Position numbers and translations under genes: made by a program. Positions 50,501 to 56,500 of a stretch of 64,000 nt of DNA are shown here, one piece after another. The notes beneath the pieces were generated by a model, which saw only the letters and a list, made by a program, of their open reading frames with translations, was not told the DNA's origin and searched no databases. Each line of letters begins with the position of its first letter. Position 1 is the stretch's first letter. Source of the DNA: Tiliqua scincoides. Lineage: Eukaryota; Chordata; Lepidosauria; Squamata; Scincidae. The stretch covers positions 4,510,001 to 4,574,000 of the forward strand of contig NC_089829.1 of NCBI RefSeq assembly GCF_035046505.1, given 5' to 3'.

Positions 50501-53500
50501 TGCCAGCATAACAGCGCAACAAAAACGCACCTTTGACGCTTAGCAAGAATAGAGGTTGTGATGTTCAAGGTGTCTGTCTTGCGTTGCTTCCCAAAGGTGG
50601 TGAGCTGCGCATGGCCCAGTTCTTCCGAGGCACCTTGGCCGGCTTAATGATTCGCTCTGGGAAACTGGAGAACAAGAAGGTCATTGATTGTCTGTACACC
50701 TGCAAAGAGGGGTTGGATCTGCAGACAGCAGATGGCGTTGGCAAAGGCCTGAAGGTAACTGAGCAGTGCTGTGGCAGCACATGGCTCCGGATCGGTAGGC
50801 AGAGAGGGGTCGGTAGAGTCCTTGGATCACGAATGCCGACAGGATATTGGGTGGAATGAAATCAGCAGGAGGTGTGGGAGGAGTCCCAGTTTCAGTCCTT
50901 GGCAGCATTGCCAGCTGGAGCCGGGAGAGATATCTTGACTGACACTTGGAGAGTTGCTGCTGGTCCTTGTGGACATACTGACCTGGATGGATTGGAGGCC
51001 CAACTCTTCAGAAGGTCATTTGTTCCCTAGATTCAGAGTGGAAGTGTGCAGGAGAAGAGCCCTCCACTCTCCTCCACACTTTCCCTTTTGTTCTGTTCCC
51101 CTCTGACTATTCAGATCCAGAGACTGGGGAGAGCAACAACTGAAAGAGGTGGCAGATTGTGTATGGGCCACCCTTGAGTGTGGACCTGCCTTGTGTGGTT
51201 TTTAACTTGCTGGAGTTAAAATACCTGTCCCATGACTCTGCCAGGAATTAGCCTGCATTGGAAGGGAGTAACTAATAGAAGGGAGTAACTAACTAAGGAG
51301 AAGGTGTCTTGCTCCTTGTGACATTTTGACTCCTCCTCCCACCCGCCCATCACAGCCCTTCTGTTCTGACTGGAGGGTGTCACTTGGAGTCTCTCTCTGA
51401 GCTGGTGTCGCTCCTGCTGGGTATCTGCTGCCAGTGTTCACAAACTGCCCTGGCATTGATGGAGCTGTTCTGGCAGCCAGGAAGCCACAAATGCAGAGCT
51501 TGCTTGCTGCAGCCTCAGAGGCTGGCCACGGTCCCAGGAGTCTGTTCCTGGATAGGAAAAGGTGTTAAAATTTGCACTGTTGACCTTTTTGGCTAATTGG
51601 CGATGGTCCGGCAATTAATTGTAAAATGACAATTTAAGAAAGGGCCCTTTCCAGCACTGGCTGCCAAAGACATCCTATCTCCCTGAATGGCCTGGGAGAC
51701 ACAGAGCTGATCACTTTTTAGTACCCAGTTCTTGGTTTCCTCACCCCTGACTTGGTTTCAGATCCACATGAACCCAAGCCAGTCGGCGTTGACCTTGGAA
51801 GGGGACGACATTGACCGGTTTGATAAAGCCATGCAGCACATCTCCTACCTGAACTCGCGCCAGTTTCCCACGCCTGGGATCCGCAGGATCAAGATCACAA
51901 GCACGGTGAAGTAAGTCTTGTTGGCTGTAAAGGGCATTCATACAATTCCTGTGGGGATGTGCAGTGCTTGGGGCAGAGCCCCATGTCAGGATTTTGGGCA
52001 ACTTGGCTGGGGGAAGAAGTGTCAGGCTAGGCAGATGACTGACTGGACTCCATAAAATTCTGCTTCATGTGTTCTAGTTCTGAGGGCACTTAGGCTGGGA
52101 CAGTCATCATACTACTGAATGGGCAATCTAAAGCCCCTTTTCTCCTGTGTGGTGGTGGTGGACACTTCCCCATAGCTCTTCTGTAGTCCCAATTACTAAT
52201 TTTATGTCCCTTTTTCATTGACACTCCAAAGGTCGGTCAGAGCTTAATTTAAGACCAGCCAAAAAATAGTCAAATAAGAAACAGCATGCTTTCATATTCA
52301 GCAGAATTCTTCATTGGGCAGATGGTAAGGAAAAGGACAGGAAAAGGAGAGGGGGGATGTGTTGCCTGAACTATCCTCTTTCTGAAAACAGAAGGTCACT
52401 CTGGTCACCAGCCTGGAGGTTCCTTCCAAAGGAAAAAGCAGAGCTTCTTAATGAGCTCTGTTTTGCTGGGGGTGGGGTGGGCAGAAATTTAAGGTGATGC
52501 ATTGGACTGAGAGTCAGGGGGAGCCACATTTAATGTAGCAACTAGTCTAGGAGGATCAAGGGTAGAGTCTCATTGTCTAGCACAGGACTCTCTAGACTCT
52601 GGCACGTGGGCCGGATCTGGCACCCTCACTAATCCCTCCCCCGCGTGAACGGAGCCTACCGTTCTGCGGGGACAGCTTCAATTATCACCACCAATTGCCC
52701 CCCATGTTTCCTTCTCCCTGCCATGTCTGCCAGGAAATCCTGGAGCAGAGCCTGCTGGGGCAGCAGGACACAGAAGCGGTGGGGCAGAGCAAACATGGCA
52801 GGCAACTGGTGGTGATGATGGAAGCCTTCCCCATGGAATGGTAAGCTCCGGTTGTGCCGGGAAGGCTGTTTACAGAGCACAGCGGTCTCCAGTTCAGAGA
52901 CCACTGGTCTAGCGGTAAAAGCAGTTCCTCTGTGGCTCAGAAGTCCCTCTCCTGGACTACCAACTGTAGTGTGTTCAGGTGCAGTTCAAAGAGTCATGCC
53001 TTTCGTTTGGGGGGAGGGGAGGTTTGGAGATGGCTTTGAATTAAGCAGCAGGTAGATCATACTCTTGGCTGGAACCAGACAAATTGAGAAGGAGAATGTA
53101 CTTAGGAGGGCTTACCTGGGAGGCCTCTGTACCTTCACAAGGGGGGTGGGACCTGGCTTACAGCTTTGCAATTTAAAATGGAACTCTGGAGAACAAGCTT
53201 GCCTCCCCCTGCCTCCCACCCCTTTGAACAATGTTTGTTCCACATACTGGGTGTTCAGAACAAGAATGTGAGAAGAGATGTCGCCTCTGAACCTGGGGAC
53301 AGCACAGAGTCAAGAGGACTAGTAGCTAGTCCTGTCGCCCTGGTGCATAAACCTTTCTGGCTGTGATAGCAGCTGGCTTCTCTCACCTTCTGCAGATGCT
53401 CCAGTGAAGAAGCCTGCATTGCCATCCCCTTTGTCGACGGCTACATCATGGTCCTGCAGCCTGAAGAGCCCAAGATCAGCCTGAGTGGCATCAACCACTT

Positions 53501-56500
53501 TGCCCGGTCTGCTTCGGAGTTTGAGAGTCCCGAGGGGGTTGCCCTTTTCCCTGAGCTGCGCATCATCAGCACCATCACTCGGGAGGTTGAACCAGACAGC
53601 GACGGGGACGAAGACCCGACAGGTAGTGTCTGCTCAGCCCCAGTTGTGTGACCTGATGAATGCTTCATTCCAGCAACCTGTCGGGTGCTAGAGGGGAGGG
53701 CTTGCCAGATTTGGGGTGCAGAAAGGGTGTGGTAGGCTGGTGGGTGATAAACAGTGAGTAGCAGAGGTTGAGGCTGAAGTCTTGGTGGACACAGGCAGAC
53801 CCAACCCGTCTGCTTATTGTCTTAGAACCTTAGTAATTTTATTAGGTAAACAGAAACTGAGTAATGGTTCAGTTAAAAAAAAAAAATCAGTTAGTTTAAT
53901 ATTATGATTAAACTAACATGCATGTATAAAATATATATTTCCTATTAAATAGGCTGCAACAAGGTTCAGGATGTCTCAGATTTTATCATCATCTGTTTGG
54001 TGTGCCCCTGTTTAACTCCGAATTATGACCCATGAGTAACAATGAGTAACACCAATGACCCATGAGTAACACCAATTTAATACTGAGCTGTTTTGCACAA
54101 GAATTATTAGGCATGCACTGCCTGTGCCGTGTGCATGTGCAAAGAGCACCTGCTAGCTCCAAAACTGCCTCCTCCTTGTGTAAGGATCCCAGCCTTGGCA
54201 GAAACAGGATGGAACAATTCAAATGGAAATGTAGAAGTCACATTCTAGTGCTGAACTTAGAAAATGGGTGGACAGTGAAACCAGAGGACACCCACATGTC
54301 CTCCTCCTGATTTTTGTGTTTTCTTTTTCTCCCTCCCTCCAGTCCAAGAATCTTTGGTGTCTGAAGAGATCATGCACAATTTAGATACCTGTGAGGTCAC
54401 CGTGGTTGGAGAGGAGCTCAGCCAGGAGCAAGAGAGCTTGGAGGTGGACGTGGTTCGGCTTCAGCAGAAGGGGATGGAAATGAGCAGCTCCAATCTCGGC
54501 ATGATTATAACTGGTGAGCAAAGTGGAGTGCGGCAATGTTTTCTTTTGGGGCAAAGCAGGACCCTGCCTGTAGTTGGGCATGACATCTGTCTGGACTGAC
54601 TGCTCCCAGTCAAGCCCACTGCTGATCTTCCCCTCCCACGTAGCTTTTGTGTGTCTTGTGCTGGAAATGCTGAGCAGAGAGGAAACGAAAGCAGGCCAGC
54701 CGACAACAAGAATAATGGTTTGGGGTAAATGGGAGGCCAAAGAAACACAATTTATTATTGCAGAGATTTAGATCAATTCATAAAGAAAAGGAGAGTGCAT
54801 CTCCTGGAGCCCTGGAGAGACATCAAGCTGAACCCCAGGGGTCTGGAGTGCCGCTCCTCCTGAAGACGGGGAAAAGGCACTGCAGCACGGATCACTCAAG
54901 GGGCCGTCGCCTGACTTGGTCCAGACCCTCTTAATTTGGGCACATAGAGTCCATTTATTGCAGTTAAATATGCTTTTGCACTTTTTGAAGCTGGTAAGAT
55001 GAGTTTCTAGGTCTGGTTTTTTAATTTAAGTATCTATCACAGCTCATACCCCCCAGTCCCTTACTGACTTGCACCTGCAACTTCACATGAAGTCAGACCA
55101 CTGGTCCATCTGACTCAGTTTTGCAGCACTGACTGGCAGAAACTCTGCAGGTAATTCAGATGGGGGGTGGTTTTTCCAAGCCCTGCTTAGAGGTGCTGCC
55201 AGGGACTGAACCTGGGCCCTTCCGCATGCAAAGTAGATGCTCTTTCACTGAACGGCAGCCCCTCCCTTACTTGCCCTTTTCTCCTTCGAGGGGTTGATAC
55301 CATGGCCAGCTATGAAGAAGTGTTGCACTTGATACACTATCGCAACTGGCATGCCATCACCCTGTTTGACCGGAAGTTCAAACTGGTGTGTTCGGAGCTC
55401 AACGGGCGTTACGTCAGCAATGAATTCAAAGTGGAGGTACGTGAGCCGATTCTGTGCGCGTGTTTTCAAAGAGTTCTTCAAGAAGTCGGATCTGTTGACT
55501 GGTCTCTGGGCTGCTCGTAGCAAGTGTGAACCTGTCCTGCAAGATGGAACATACAAAGTGACTGTGTTGAGTCCGCCATCAGTATTGCTTGTTCTGGGTG
55601 GGTCTCAGGCAAAGGTCTGTCTGAATATACATTTGAGTTTTTGGTGCTTTTTGAATAAGCAATTAAATCTGTCTAGAACAAAGAGTGTAATTTTTTAAAA
55701 AAGCATGCTTAGTTTCCTGGTGCTGCATGAGTGTGTTGCAGCAGGGATAACAGGAAAGGCATTCCTTTTCTCTTGCATTGGAAAATGAAAATACATTTAT
55801 TTAACCAGTGGAACCTTTGAAAGCTTGTGTTAATCAATTAAGCCCGGCATCTCCAAACTGTGGCCCGTGGGCTGGATCCAGCACCCGTGCTAACCCCTCC
55901 CCCATGTGAACAGAGCTTACTGTTCTGTGGGGGGCTGTCATCTTGGTGCCTGATCTCCCCCAAACCTCACACTGGCCAGCCACTTCTGTCTTCTGTTGCC
56001 CCAGCAGGCTTTGCACCTGTATTTCCAAGCAGACGCAACTGGCTGGCGGGAGGTTTGGGGAAGATCACATGCAAAGATGAGAGGTTCCACAGTGGAACAG
56101 TAAACTCTGGTTGCGCCAAGGGGGCTGTTTTCAGTGCACAGCGGCCTCCAGTTTGGAGATCACTGAGTTTAGCATTGCAGCCCTCTTGCTAGTAATTAAT
56201 GAAAGGCTAAGGAGCAGACAAAAGTTCCAAAAATACACCTGGCCCTTTCTGCCAGGTTCCTTGGGACAAGACTGTGCACTGGATCCCACCGGCCTCAGTG
56301 GCACCTTAGAACAGTAAGCTCCGGTTGCCAGCGGCCAGTGCTACTGATGGTTAGGGAGTAAGCCTTACCGGACGGACCAGCTCTGAGCATGGCAGCGTGC
56401 ACCCTGGCCAATTCTAGATACCACCCCTTGCATTCTTCCAACCAAAGTGGCTAAATTTGGCTGACCAAGCAGAGCAGTCGGGCAGCTTGCTCCTGTCCCA

